A stretch of 64,000 bases of DNA, from assembly GCA_030762175.1 (NCBI GenBank), contig CM060846.1, positions 186,798,041 to 186,862,040 of the forward strand. The letters are read 5' to 3'. Positions 1-11,120 of the stretch are shown one piece after another (positions within the stretch are counted from its first letter, which is position 1; the number at the start of each line of letters is the position of its first letter). The notes beneath the pieces were generated by a model, which was given only the letters and a program-made list of their open reading frames with translations, was not told the DNA's origin and searched no databases. The position numbers were made by a program, and so were the translations under genes. Source of the stretch: Metallyticus violacea. Its lineage: Eukaryota; Arthropoda; Insecta; Mantodea; Metallyticidae.

Positions 1-329
1 TAATTAATGCTAAGGTGTTTATAATGTGCAAATTAAGGTTGCAAGACTTTAAAATCACTTCTGAATGAGCACATAGTTAGTATAATAATTTTAAGTTCAT
101 TTACTTTCAAATAATCAAACTGAAAATGGTAACACTTGCTTATGAAAAAAAACAGCTCATAAGCTGAGGAATTAAAAATTGGCACATTATAAAACCAAGG
201 TTAGAACATGCTCTTGCCTAATTTCTCTCTGACATAAAATATGTGCTGTGCAAGTGACTGGCAATCATACAACATCAAATTAGGATAAGGGCAGTTATGA
301 TTCAAAGGAAGGAAGGGGATGATGTTTAC
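1..329 (-). other. Intron after Ig7 variant B (partial)
   Basis: Downstream intron sequence that would lead to the Ig8 exon outside the window. AT-rich. Apart from the variant B donor at 325-329, no feature is visible. Confidence 0.7.
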
Positions 330-605
330 CGCTAATGGTGAGGAGTGCTGTGTGTGATGTAGCTCTTGCTGGATTACGAGCCACACATGTGTAGTTTCCG
401 CTGTCACCTCGCTTCACATCGTTCATTGACACAATGCTAGAGTAAGTGCTGAATGCAGTGATGTTGATGTGACTTGGTAGAGGTTTCCAGTTTTTCAGCC
501 ATGTAAGATTGAGAGGCAAATCCCCTCGGTGCACTGTGCATGCCACCTGGACTCTGGCTCCTTCAGCCAGCTTCGGAAAAGCGAACGGTGTAATCTCAGG
601 GGGCA
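330..605 (-). CDS. Dscam2: Dscam2-like alternative exon: Ig7 variant B (distal)
   Basis: Second complete Ig7-type exon, 92 codons long. Seen: 'PPEITPFAFPKLAEGARVQV' then 'ACTVHRGDLPLNLTWLKNW' (first cysteine and tryptophan) and 'RGDSGNYTCVARNPARATSH' (second cysteine), ending 'ALLTIS'. N-glycosylation sequons NLT, NIT and NYT are visible; none were noticed in variant A. The acceptor cacattacag is phase 1 and has a poor pyrimidine tract interrupted by TGCA motifs. The donor is G|gtaaac, phase 1. Length is 276 bases, so including both Ig7 exons would keep frame and add an extra Ig domain. It does not begin with 'PPRW', the usual start of Ig8, which argues for an Ig7 alternative rather than the next domain. 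Ig8 should lie beyond position 1. Confidence 0.9.
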
Positions 606-667
606 CTGTAATGTGCAAGAGTGCAATGGTGCAAGAGTGCTCTGGTGCATAAGTGCAGTGTGCATTA
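606..667 (-). promoter_or_regulatory. TGCA-rich tract at the acceptor of Ig7 variant B
   Basis: Directly upstream of the variant B acceptor, in gene orientation, the sequence carries six TGCA motifs plus one related GCAC in about 62 bases, for example 'gcactcttgcaccattgcac'. They occupy the place of the usual branch point and pyrimidine tract. The other acceptors in this gene lack this pattern. A role in splice regulation is inference only. Confidence 0.4.
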
Positions 668-2719
668 TATGGTATTAGGAAAGGCCAAGGAAAGCAAAAT
701 AGGAAATTGTGCAGAGTGCTATGATGGCTGCTCCATGCCTCATCCTTCCAACTTGTAGCCTCATTTAAAATTATATTGTTTTGGAAACTAAACTATAAGT
801 TCCAACTTGGAGAAAAATACAGCAATGTGCAGACTTTCATTTATAAGTGAATTTTAATTAGTTTATTAAAGCAATATATTCCATTCATTATTCTGGTTTT
901 ATAAAGATAGTCAAAATCAAACTTTTTAGAAATGCGTAATATGTTACTGCTGTGTGCACTAAGTATGAAGGAGGCTTTCACATTTCAGCAATACAAAAAG
1001 CTATTAAGCTATTCTTACTCTAAAAACTCTGCCTCTCTCTGTTATATAATAATGGAACACATAAACTATTTGCATTGAATGTATTTTGAAAAACCCTTAA
1101 TACATTATGAATCATCCTCTGGTTTCAAAGCCATTAAGGTTATTAAAATTTGTGCCAATTTTCAATTATAAATCTACAACAGAGGTAATTTATGATAGGG
1201 TAGTTAGCTTAAGTATGATAATAATTTCAGATAAATCAAAAACATTTTGCTTGATTTAAAATTAACCTAAATAAGCAGGGGATAAGAAACAGAAAGGAAT
1301 AATGGTAATTAAATATTTTTTATTTTATGAAATCATATATTGCAATATCTATGCATAAGAGCCAAAATGAAATTTGATGTATTATTTTAGAAGTAATTAT
1401 GGATTTAAGCTGTTATTTGCTATGAGGAATATATTGATGTGCAAATGTTTCCCATGTGAAAAATGTTAATGAGTTTGTTTTAGAAGCTTATTTATAGCTT
1501 TAATATATATATTTTATTTCAGAAGTTTTCTTGGGTTATCAGCTATCACAAATTTTTCTAACTTCCTTTGGTTAAAAGAAAATTACATGTCTTTTAATAT
1601 AACCTTACATGCGGAGGTAATCAAAAAATAAGCTCAGTTGAAACTTTTAGTGTTATTACTTCTGTTTTTAAATAGCTGAGGAGTATCCCTGATTATAATC
1701 CAGTCTGCTAAAATATTATACTTTTACTTTCTTTGGTACCTTTTACTATATATATTTTGATGAAAATTACTTTGTCAAAGTGAATCCACATATGAGTGCA
1801 GAAAGTGAATCTTAAGCAGCTTCTTGTATCCTATTGTTTCTTATCTGCAGATGAGTTCACTATTTCTTAGTATGTTAATTTTGGATTTTAAATTGCTGCA
1901 GAAATCTCTGAATGCAATCCAAGTACTAGTTAAACTTCATTAAAAATTGGTTCAAATATTGGGGTATTTTGCCAATTTTCTACCTTATGGATCAATAGGA
2001 AAGAATACCTTCATTTACATATATACTCTAGATATAAAACAATTATGACCACCTTTATCAAAGCCTTGTTAGCTGTCTATAAAAAGTTTTAAAATTTGTC
2101 TTTCTCTTGGGATAGGTTCCTTTAATTTTTCCAATGTTTTATAATGCAATGCTTTCCCTTTGCTTTACTGCCTTCACACGTAAATCAGGAACATTTTGTA
2201 CATTCAGACTGCAAGCCTCACACAATTGCTATAACCTTCAGATCACCATACATATTTCTGATAATTTATTTTGTTTTATAATATTTTCAAGCATTTCATG
2301 TTAATGAGTCATTAATATGGATGGCTGTTTGCTGTGATTATAAAGCAGAACCACTTTTAGGCCATATTTAGATTAACAAATAAAAAGTTGACACTAATCA
2401 TATTTATGATTCGGTTTTAATGTAGCCAAGTCATTATTATTGTCAAGACAATGCACCAAATCATCATCTTAGACAAAATGTGTCCAAGTTCCTCTTCCCA
2501 ATTATGAATGTATTATTATGAAGCAGGTGTCATTCTTGCAATGATGATCCCAACAATTCCACTTTAGATATAAATCCTGAACTATATCTTTGAGCTTACC
2601 CTGGCTAATGTAATATGGCTTATTGATATTGAAGGCTCAAAGTATGGGTCAGTAATACTGTATTCCATAGAAATATTACCATTTTTTCATCTAAGTGCCA
2701 TTTATCAGGTGGTGAAAGG

Positions 2720-3360
2720 AACTAATAGATCTTCACTGTGTTATTGAAGACAGTGGGTAATGATGGATATAATATTTTATGCTCTAATTTTAAACTAAAT
2801 ACAGAACACACACACATTTTTTGGTTTTTTTTTTCCAGATCATTGGATCTTCTTTCATGTTGCAAAGTCCATAGGATTAACAGTAGTCTTAAATAATTTG
2901 GTTTCTCTTGTAAGGTTGTGGTTTTTTGTGCAAACATATGCCACAATTGCTGATCTCTTCATCTGTTTATATCAAACATTTCCCAAGTGTTCTTTCATTC
3001 TGGTTTCCAAATTCCTTTTTGTCTTGCCTTAGTATATTTGGTTACAATCCAAACAATCGATTTGACTTATTCTATTTCCATTGAAATGCATTATTTTTAT
3101 AGTAAGCTGCAATCTTACAGAATTTTGTACTATGCAATTATTCTCATATAATTGTCTGTATGAGGGTTTTTTGTAGAGGTCAAAGAAAATATTGTTCTCT
3201 TTTCTGCAGATCTTCAGGTTCAGGAAGGGCAAAAGGCCATATTTCTGAACTCCAAAGTAAATGTGATATGTTGATCTTCTACGTTTAGTATCATTGGACA
3301 AATTGCATTGCGACAACCAGAGATCTCCACATACCTCATCAACAGTAGTCATTTGTCAGC
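2720..3360 (-). mobile_element. Penelope-like element remnant: RT end plus GIY-YIG-like domain
   Basis: A 5'-truncated fossil of a Penelope-like retroelement. In one minus-strand frame from 3352 the protein reads 'LPFLNLKICRKENNIFFDLY' then 'KKPSYRQLY'. This is the conserved end of Penelope reverse transcriptases (canonical FLD-x-x-v followed by vYrKpT). The same frame continues to 'CLDCNQIY', a TAA stop, then 'GKTKRNLETRMKEHLGNV'. That is a GIY-YIG endonuclease core (YIGxT...R..EH) in which the residue between Y and G has become a stop. Further on, 'KRSAIVAYVCTKNHNL' fits the region after that core. The stops show it is dead. It sits in the intron between the alternative Ig7 exons. Confidence 0.68.
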
Positions 3361-4129
3361 TAAGGATATGTTGCAGGAGTGAGAACTCCTGCAACACGTT
3401 CTGACATTAAATGAATAAGTAAAGTATTTTGTTACCTAATACTCATGGTCTATATTGTTATACTGTTCTACTTTACCATTATTAACTTCTAAATAAGTTC
3501 CCCACAACTGATTTAATTTGAATGTATGATGACAGGAACAAACTAACCAAAAGCTTTAAGGCTACATAAAATAAGTGTAATTATATGCCTAATGAATGTT
3601 TTCTTAATTTCTCAAAATTTCAGGATAATAGAAAAGCTCTGTTTTCAGAAGAAGTTAAAAAAAGGACATCAAATTCAAAATTCATAACAGAACACAAAAG
3701 CATCAGCTTTATTAAACCATATTCATTTTTATTTTTACACATATAACATAAATAGTGATTTTTAGCAGCTAAACAGTTTCAGATATCAGTGATTAAATTT
3801 TCAAACTAATAAATATTTGAAACTCTAATGAATCAAAGAAAATCAGTGACTCTTGAACAGTAAGGAGGACTATTAAAAATGCATAATATAGGAAACAAGA
3901 CAAACTAATATAAAGTATACAGGTTTCCATTTGATTACATAAATTTAATTTTCCATTCTAATAGGAAAGAATATGAAACATTTAAAATGGAGAAAAAGAA
4001 TGAGCTGCATACTTCCAGGTTTGAGAAGAAATATTCATATGGGAAAAATGTTAAATTTCTTAAAGAAATATAACTAGGGATTTCATTCTTACTGCTAATG
4101 AATACACCAATCATAATGATTTTCATCAG

Positions 4130-5300
4130 TGAATTGTTTTGGGTGTTACTATGAAGATGAATTTTTCTATTTGCATTTAGCATTATTTTTATAGTATGCT
4201 GCAATCTTAAGGAATTTTTATGTTATACAATTTGAAAGGAAAACCTGGCGACAGACACTTGAAAAGAAGTCAGAGTATGTTGATAGTAAATGTGTTAGGC
4301 TGGACAATGAACAGATGGCCAATCATCCCTTTGGATGTCTCCTTTGTATTTGATTCTTTTGTGTTAAAAAAGGATTGCCTCTCTTCAGGTTTCTGGTAAA
4401 TATCAGTTCAGTTAGACTCCGAATGCAACCAGAAAATACACTAGACAATAGTCAGATCATGAGAGTGAAATAAACCAGATATTCAGACTTGTGGGAACCA
4501 AAGGGGGAAAATGGAAGTATGCTTAAAGTTAAGGCCTATGGAAGGTCCAATAAGGAATCTTAGACTAAGTAAATGCACATCCCTTGAATAATAGGGAGAA
4601 ATTTTTAAGTGCAATAATTGTCGAAATTGTAGAAGGATGGTCTAATGACCAGATGAAGAGATTTTTGACAAAAGTAGAAAGAATTGAGCAATCAAGGAGG
4701 GATAGTAATTGAGCAGTCAGTGTGGAGACATCAGGGAGGACAGAAAGAATTGAGTAATTGAGCAGTGAGTGTGTAGCCACCAGGAAGGAGAGAGAGAATT
4801 GAGCCTTGAGGGGAGAAAAGGATTCAGCCATCAATGGTGTGTGAATTTAGGGTAGATAGGGTGAACTTAACCATCAGACAGAGAAGATATAGAAAGTGAA
4901 AGTAAAACATTAAATGGGAGAGTTTTGATAGAAAATTAGTTCAGTTAGTACAAGCTTGAATTAAGAATGCTCAAAAGTACTTAGAAAGGCAATCCTTTGT
5001 ATTGAACAGTGGCAAAAGTAAATAAATTATGTCATCTCCAGTCTCAAAGTTTGCTTTTATACATTTCCTAGTTCCAGACTTTTTCCCCCGTTGACCTGAA
5101 AGGTTAATAAAACTTCCAGCATTCTACCGAGCCTAACTGTGGCATCGCAACACACTGAGAAAGTGGCAGGAGAGGAGAAGAAGAACTTCATTGCTTCTAC
5201 AAATACTATTAGTATCCTAATTAATTAAAACTCTTCCATTTACTTTCTTTCATTGCCCCCATTAAAACTGTATCAAATTATTCTCATATAACTGACTTAT
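4130..5300 (-). mobile_element. Possible second Penelope-like fragment split by about 1 kb
   Basis: Positions about 4176-4232 repeat, with small changes, the stretch near 3083-3140 of the neighbouring Penelope-like fossil (both carry 'gctgcaatctta'). About 1 kb later, 5272-5330 resembles the adjoining part ('attattctcatataa...' then 'tttttttgtag'). The simplest reading is a second copy interrupted by an insertion between roughly 4240 and 5270. The intervening DNA has no feature I can name apart from a short minisatellite. Confidence 0.35.
4675..4815. repeat. Short imperfect minisatellite
   Basis: The motif 'aattgagcagtcagtgtgg' at 4707 recurs at 4756 in altered form and again in part at 4797, with spacing of about 49 and 41 bases. 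A weaker unit precedes it. Confidence 0.6.
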
Positions 5301-5875
5301 TTTTTTGTAGCTGTATAAAATAAAGTACTAGTCATACTAAGAGCTTTAACTTGCTATTATTTGGGGCAGTTGGTATTATAAAGTACAGTTTAAAAAAGAG
5401 ATTAATGTATTATTGTTTTTTATTAGATATATGTACATGATTATCTTGTAATCTGCATATTCCATTGACCTTAAAGGCTGCATTTCAAAAAATGAGCTTT
5501 CTATTTTTAGAACAAAAATGTTATTTAAGTTACTGTTACATTGCTTAGCTTTAACTTGTTACATGTTGCAAGGAACATCCTTTTATATGTTCCGTATTGT
5601 AATACCACCTTCTGGAGTTCTTCAGAGTTTTGTAGGTATGTGCATGTGTATGTGTGTGTGAGTGTGGTGTTTGGTGTATATGATATCAAGCCAGCAATTG
5701 TTACCATTCATGCATATAGAAGTCCATATTCTAATTTAATTAATTATACTGTCTACTCTTATGGTGAGGTCTAGTTGGTAAGGTGAGGTAGGATGCAGCC
5801 TATGTAAAAGTAACTGTGCTGCAAAGTGCTATGTGCTGAACAACCAAGTACATGGCTGACAGACTAGATTGGTAC

Positions 5876-6166
5876 CATTGACTGCTAACACTGCAGAATG
5901 TGAGGTAGTGGCTGCACGGTTGCTAGCCTGGCATGTGTAGCGTCCACCATGTGCTGTGCTCAGCTGCTCTATCAACAGTGTGCTACTGAATTCACCCAAG
6001 CTGGTTACTGTCAATGCAGGCAACTCCAGACTCAGCACTTCATCTTCATCCTTGAGCCAATGGATTGTAAGTGGAGGATCCCCTTTTGTCACCAAGCATT
6101 GCAACCCCAACCGTTCACCCAAGCGAACGCCACTCTCAATGGAAAATGGATAAATGCTGGGTGGCT
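5876..6166 (-). CDS. Dscam2: Dscam2-like alternative exon: Ig7 variant A (proximal)
   Basis: A single exon encoding a complete Ig7-type domain of about 97 residues. Seen: it starts 'PPSIYPFSIESG', with 'LGLQCLVTKGDPPLTIHWLK' (first cysteine and tryptophan) and 'GGRYTCQASNRAATTSHS' (second cysteine), ending 'AVLAVN'. 'PPxIxPFxF' followed by 'KGDxPLxIxWLK' is typical of Dscam Ig7. The acceptor cctccttccag is phase 1 and the donor G|gtacca is phase 1. The donor is weaker than the gtgagt donors of the constitutive exons. It is homologous to the exon at 330-605 but clearly diverged, and both ends have the same phase, so it is interchangeable with that exon. In Drosophila, Dscam2 exons 10A and 10B encode alternative Ig7 domains that confer isoform-specific homophilic binding. 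The same role is inferred here. Confidence 0.9.
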
Positions 6167-7950
6167 CTGGAAGGAGGCACAGGTTACTTGATGCCTTCAA
6201 CTTGAACTATGCTAATGAGTTTCATATGACCATTTAAAACAAACTGTATTTTCTAACACTAAAAAGAATATGTCTTATTTCATTTCATATTTTAATCCAT
6301 GGACATGCTTAAAAGGGGGAGGAGGAGTGAGTCCAATCGGTCAGAAATGGTTTGATCATGTACAGATATTTATGATTACTATTACACTTTACTAACGTGC
6401 TTTGTCATTGAAAATGAAAAGCATAGTTCATTATGAATTCAGATTATCAGGAAGCCAACTATTAAAACAGAAAAGAAAAAAGAAAATTTTGGGGCTGAGA
6501 AATTGCATTTCTTGTTCAGAACATCACTATTTATAATAGAGTATCTAAATTTTTAAATCCCAACCCATGGAACATATCCTATGTAACTGGCTGTGATTGC
6601 TATGCAATTTCTTTAAATCTTGGCCTGGATTAAGTAATTTATTATAGCAAGAACTTCAAACATTTAAATGTTAGTTTAGAATCATATTATATTAAAATTA
6701 ATTTTTATGTCAAGTGTCACTTATTAAAACCTGAAACATTCATAGTACCACACTTTGAAGTTGTTATAATAAGAGTTAGAATCAGTAAAATAATCAGCAC
6801 CAGCAAACAGAATTTCAAAATGATACAATAAGTAGACCTTTGCTTTTCTTGTTTAGCTAGATAATTAGCTGAGTTTTTAGGAGGAAGTAAAAGGATCTTG
6901 ATAACCACAGAAACAGCAAATGGCTAAGCATTTCTCAAAGAAATATGCACCATTTTTTTTTATATTTTGGAACTATAGCTTAATTCCTAATGGTCCCTTC
7001 TTAATCAACACTGTAAGAACCACAGCTCAAACATTTAACATTCACAAGACATCCATTTTTTTTCAATATGTTGGTTTCAAGAGTGCATCATAATTACATG
7101 TGCCAAAATAAGGATTCAATTACAACTTTTAATTTGGATATAAGAATGCTCTTTCAGAAACTTAAGATATGCAGATTGAGAGCATGAATCAAAGGGTAAG
7201 GTGCCAGATTTTATTTTATATCAATAAAGGGAGCTCTAGATTATTATATTTTGGCATCTTGGCTTCATTATATGGCATCATTCTAAATATAATGGGACTT
7301 GGTCTTGCAGTGTAGAATGGCAATGCTAATCACTTGGAAATATACCACAGTATAATTAGTAGCAGTATGTTTTGACTTGATCTGCATATTAATCCTATCC
7401 TTTGGGTTGCACCAATGCTGCTTATGCTAAGGTATGATTAGTTTATTAGTCCAGAAGTTAAGTTTTGATTCATTTTGTCACACCTTATCATGGCAGGAGT
7501 AGCATATGTCTCAAATTGCAGGTTAACCTTATCATATTCACAATAAAATAAGTAATAAACAGTTTCAAAGAAATTTTGTGAGGTCAAAAATTTGGAAAAA
7601 ATCATATTTGTTTAGAGTTTTCATATGGTATTATTGCATTGTTTGGTGTTAGGCAATGGACTTAATGTACGGATGAGCATATTCTTGCATGAAAAATGTG
7701 TACACTTTAGCATAATTTAAACATTTAGTTTGAATTATTATATTATCAAATGTTTCCTGTTATCATTTCTTATACAGTAATTTGTGGATTTTCAAAAAAA
7801 AAAGTTTAAAAAAAACAAAATGCACTCTTGTTTAGAAAACACAACCTAGAAAATTAAGCAATGCTTATCATAATAACATAGAGTAGATGTATAAGTTCTT
7901 GCAAACTTTCTACCACATAAAAGTGTAGACATGTACATGAAATTGTTTTT

Positions 7951-8241
7951 TAACTTTTTTGAATAGTGTTTAATGCCTGTTTTTACTATGGAGGCACCAC
8001 AGGTGAAGGACATTGCTGATTCATGAGATGAAATGATAATTAGTGAAGGATATTTTTTTTTAAGAAAGGAAAGGAAACATTCTAGGCCTAAGTACCACCC
8101 CTGCATTAGCTGTTTATGAGGGCTGAGGAAAACCTGGATAAATTCCCAGTTAGGGAGGACAGTCCTGGTAGAAATCAAATCCAAGATCTCCTGGTTAGGA
8201 GTCTGTGCCTTAATGACCTCAGCTCAGCCACCTGTGGTGGT
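7951..8241 (-). repeat. SINE family A, old copy
   Basis: Minus-strand copy of the tRNA-derived SINE family A, best seen at 30552-30839. The tRNA-like head is at 8241 and the T-rich stretch marking the 3' end is at about 7951. Almost every CpG of the family consensus has become TpG or CpA: 'aacgcccg' of younger copies reads 'aatgcctg' here. This indicates an old insertion. Confidence 0.75.
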
Positions 8242-8423
8242 GTAGCTAAATATGTAAGTGTTGGTGGGGCAAGGTGTAGGCTGCACTATTTAACTTTACT
8301 CAGCTTTTTATGCAGAAATGAATATGAAGAAGGCATTTGCCTTTGCTATTGGAATGCCTGTGAAATACATACATACAGAAGAAATTGATAATATAGATAT
8401 AGGTAATTGCATGTTAAATCTCT

Positions 8424-8570
8424 CCTAAACTTAGGTATTCATTTTTTTTACCAAACTCCACTTACTTACATAAAAAGTAGATGTGTTTCTGGAGAGATTC
8501 TCCCAAAGCACATCTTATTTTTATGTAAGTAAGTAGAGTTTAGTATACAAAATGAATATCTTAGTTTAGG
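8424..8570. repeat. 147-base near-perfect inverted repeat (foldback)
   Basis: The left arm starts 'cctaaacttaggtattcat' at 8424. The right arm ends with its near complement 'atgaatatcttagtttagg' at 8570. Pairing continues through 'acttacttacataaaaa' and 'tttttatgtaagtaagt' to a loop of a few bases near 8497. Roughly nine of ten positions pair. The sequence could be a MITE or could make a long RNA hairpin if transcribed. It has no coding content. Confidence 0.8.
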
Positions 8571-9239
8571 ACATATTACCACTCCATTGTCCACAGCTTC
8601 ATAAGTACAATATTTATGTTAAATCTACATAATTTCATTTGATTTCTTCAGAAAAAATATAATGCCAAACACAAGAGCCTACTAATAAACTTTGGAATAG
8701 TTAATTCTATATAAAGGAGATGTGAAATATATATTGACTTTCTCTTTTATGAACTGAAATAAAATCTATTTCAAGTGAAGTAAGTCACTTAAAATGCACC
8801 TAATACTGAAGCTGAATACCAAATTGTATTTGTGTTGCAAGATCTCAGCATTATAGCTCATATTTTCTAATTTGTTTGTTAGTAGCACATCCTCTTTACC
8901 TTTTTACTGATGTAAGTGACCAACATATGAACTTGAGCAGCTCATATTACAAATGCAGTTTAGATACACCACTAGTGTGTTAACCAATAATGTAAAGAAC
9001 TTGGAATTTTCTCGCCTTTGTGTCCCCATCTAATTCATTATCCCTTCATGGTTCTTTCTTACATGTATCATGCAAGGATAGGGATAGTTACCATATATAG
9101 GTAGAGATCCCCTTAAATTATTGAAGGTGTAAGATGTAATATTAATCATGCACTGTATATGAGATAAAGCAGTGTGTAAGTGCACAGCATTCCATGATAT
9201 TATCTTGAAATGAAAGCACTTAAGCTTAACTACCACAAT

Positions 9240-9890
9240 AATAGGCATGAGAATCTAGGCCTAAGTGTTATAATTAATGGAGAAGCAATAGAACACATTA
9301 ATATACATTTCTTGGGAGTCATTGTTGATAATTAACTTTTAAACACCATGTAGACAATAATTGTGGCAAAGTAAGCACATGTATAATACTTATTAAGGAA
9401 ATTATCACAATTTTTAAATTCATATAGTTTAAAGTTAATGTATTATGGTTTTATCCATCCATATTTTTATTATGTAATTGAGGTCTGGGGAAGTACATAT
9501 AGTGTAAATATGAATACACTATTAAAAGTTGTTTGAGATGCATATATAAGGTAGACAGGAGAGTATCATGTAGAAGTATTTTAAGGAATCTAAAATGTTT
9601 ACTATAATATTATTACATGTCTATAAAATAGTTCTATTTTTTATTAACAATGAACATGACAGGATCCTAAACAAGAACTGCCGCAATGGTAGCACTCAGA
9701 CTCAGAACATTTATTGTCCAAATGCAAATAAAAATGGTACTGAAAGAAATCCAAGAAATATTGGTAATATTTTGTATAATAAACTTCCAGTAACAATTAA
9801 AAATCAAAGAGGAAAAAGTTTCAAATAGAATTGAAAACTTCTTGATAAATAAATGTATTAATAGGATATATGAGTTGTAAATATGCATAT
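9240..9890 (+). mobile_element. CR1/jockey-like LINE, decayed 3' end
   Basis: Plus-strand remains of the C-terminal part of a non-LTR reverse transcriptase. Readable pieces in shifting frames are 'INGEAIEHINIHFLGVIVDN' (thumb region, canonical 'FLGvxiD'), 'YYVIEVWGSTYSVNMNTLLK' and, in the frame of 9595-9828, 'GNILYNKLPVTIKN', the usual end motif 'xNxLPxxIK' of CR1/jockey type LINEs. Several stops and frameshifts show it is inactive. Confidence 0.6.
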
Positions 9891-10052
9891 AAAATGCAGT
9901 TCAATATAATTGATTATGGCATAAATGAAAATATCCCATTGTTATATGAGATAAATTTGCCTCTTATTTGATTTAGCAATGTATTTTGTTATAATGATTT
10001 TTTCTGACAATGAATGAAACTCAAGTGTAGAGTTCGGGGTATGCAATAAAAT

Positions 10053-10113
10053 CTTCTTCTTCTTCTTCTTCTTCTTCTTCTTCTTCTTCTTCTTCTTCTT
10101 CTTCTTCTTCTTC
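10053..10113. repeat. (TTC)n microsatellite
   Basis: About 20 uninterrupted TTC units. It lies about 500 bases downstream of the Ig6 exon donor in gene orientation (GAA on the coding strand). Confidence 0.98.
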
Positions 10114-10620
10114 ATTTTAATTGAAACATTTGAAATTTCATATAAACTGCTGTTTCCTTCATAGCAGTCATATTTATAAATATGATATTATTGGTAATGG
10201 AACTAGTTTGTTCAATTTTGTATAAAGGGCTCTTTTCTTTACAGAAATCAGATTTCAAAATAAATGATTATTGGTAACATGATAGACTTTTATAAAGTAA
10301 CAAAAATACAAATATGCATGTGTTTGTGTATATTAATAAATATACATATATTAATATATTGTTCTTAAGAAACCAAAATGCAAATATATACATAAAATAA
10401 TTTTTAGTATGATACTATATACTTAAATTACCTGTAAAAGGAATATATTTTTATTTAATGTTGACTGTATATTTTCAATTCCATATCTTTTTTAATCAGT
10501 TATATTATGCTATGAAGTGTACATACATTATCAGATGATGCTCAGAGTACCACTACTTTGATTTGTCACAAAATTTGATATAATCTGTTATCTAATTTTT
10601 TATATTCTAGTAAGACTCAC

Positions 10621-10782
10621 CCATCACAGTGATGTCCACACTACCACGATCAGATTGTCCCTGTCTGTTGCGGGCCTGGCAGGTGTATGTACCTTGGTCT
10701 GCCCGCTGCTGGACATTTCGAACCATTAATGTCCCATTCGGGTGCACAGCCTGCCTGTGATTCACAGGTAGTGCACGTCCAT
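10621..10782 (-). CDS. Dscam2: Dscam2-like exon: C-terminal half of Ig6
   Basis: Encodes the second half of Ig6 and ends just before the alternative Ig7 exons. Seen: 'GRALPVNHRQAVHPNGTLMV', then 'ADQGTYTCQARNRQGQS' with the second disulfide cysteine, ending 'VDITVM' plus one G. The acceptor is ttgcag at 10783-10788, phase 1. The donor is G|gtgagtc, phase 1. Length is 162 bases. The single leftover G can be completed either as GAG (Glu) by the exon starting at 6166 or as GTG (Val) by the exon starting at 605. This is the constitutive donor from which an Ig7 choice would be made. Confidence 0.92.
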
Positions 10783-11120
10783 CTGCAATGAAAAAAATTA
10801 TTGCTGGAAAACTGAGAATCTAATAATGGCAGTTAGGTTAAAGAATCTACAGCTTTATATTTATCATTTTAATTTTTATAAACAAAATATTTCATTTTAT
10901 TAAAATGTAGATCAATACTCAATTATAGTGCATAATTTTATACAGGTATATTTAATTGTAAAGTGCAGTTGGTTTTAAAATATTATTTAATTAATATATT
11001 AGGCAAATATTCATAAATTTGCTGTGATTTTTATGAATTATTACAATATATATTATACATGCAAAACATGAGTAATATTCTTAATGTAACTAAATGAGAA
11101 TATATTTCACTGCCCTTATG

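Larger units (their letters stand above)
606..5875 (-). other. Intron between the two Ig7 exons (5.3 kb)
   Basis: AT-rich, CpG-poor intron between the Ig7 alternatives. It holds the TGCA tract (606-667), a Penelope-like fossil (2720-3360), a possible second piece of the same kind (4130-5300), a short minisatellite (4675-4815) and a GT-rich patch near 5637-5670. Nothing is recognised in 670-2700 or 3370-4120. No further Ig-like exon was seen by eye, but an additional short or diverged one cannot be excluded. Confidence 0.6.
6167..10620 (-). other. Intron between Ig6 and Ig7 variant A (4.5 kb)
   Basis: Contains a decayed SINE (7951-8241), a 147-base foldback (8424-8570), a LINE end (9240-9890) and a TTC repeat (10053-10113). 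Nothing is recognised in 6170-7940 or 10120-10620, which are AT-rich and without coding signal. Confidence 0.6.

Noticed and set aside
330..6166. The two Ig exons as consecutive Ig7 and Ig8 domains
   Set aside because: Both carry Ig7 signatures and have identical phases, and the expected 'PPRW' start of Ig8 is absent from the 330-605 exon.
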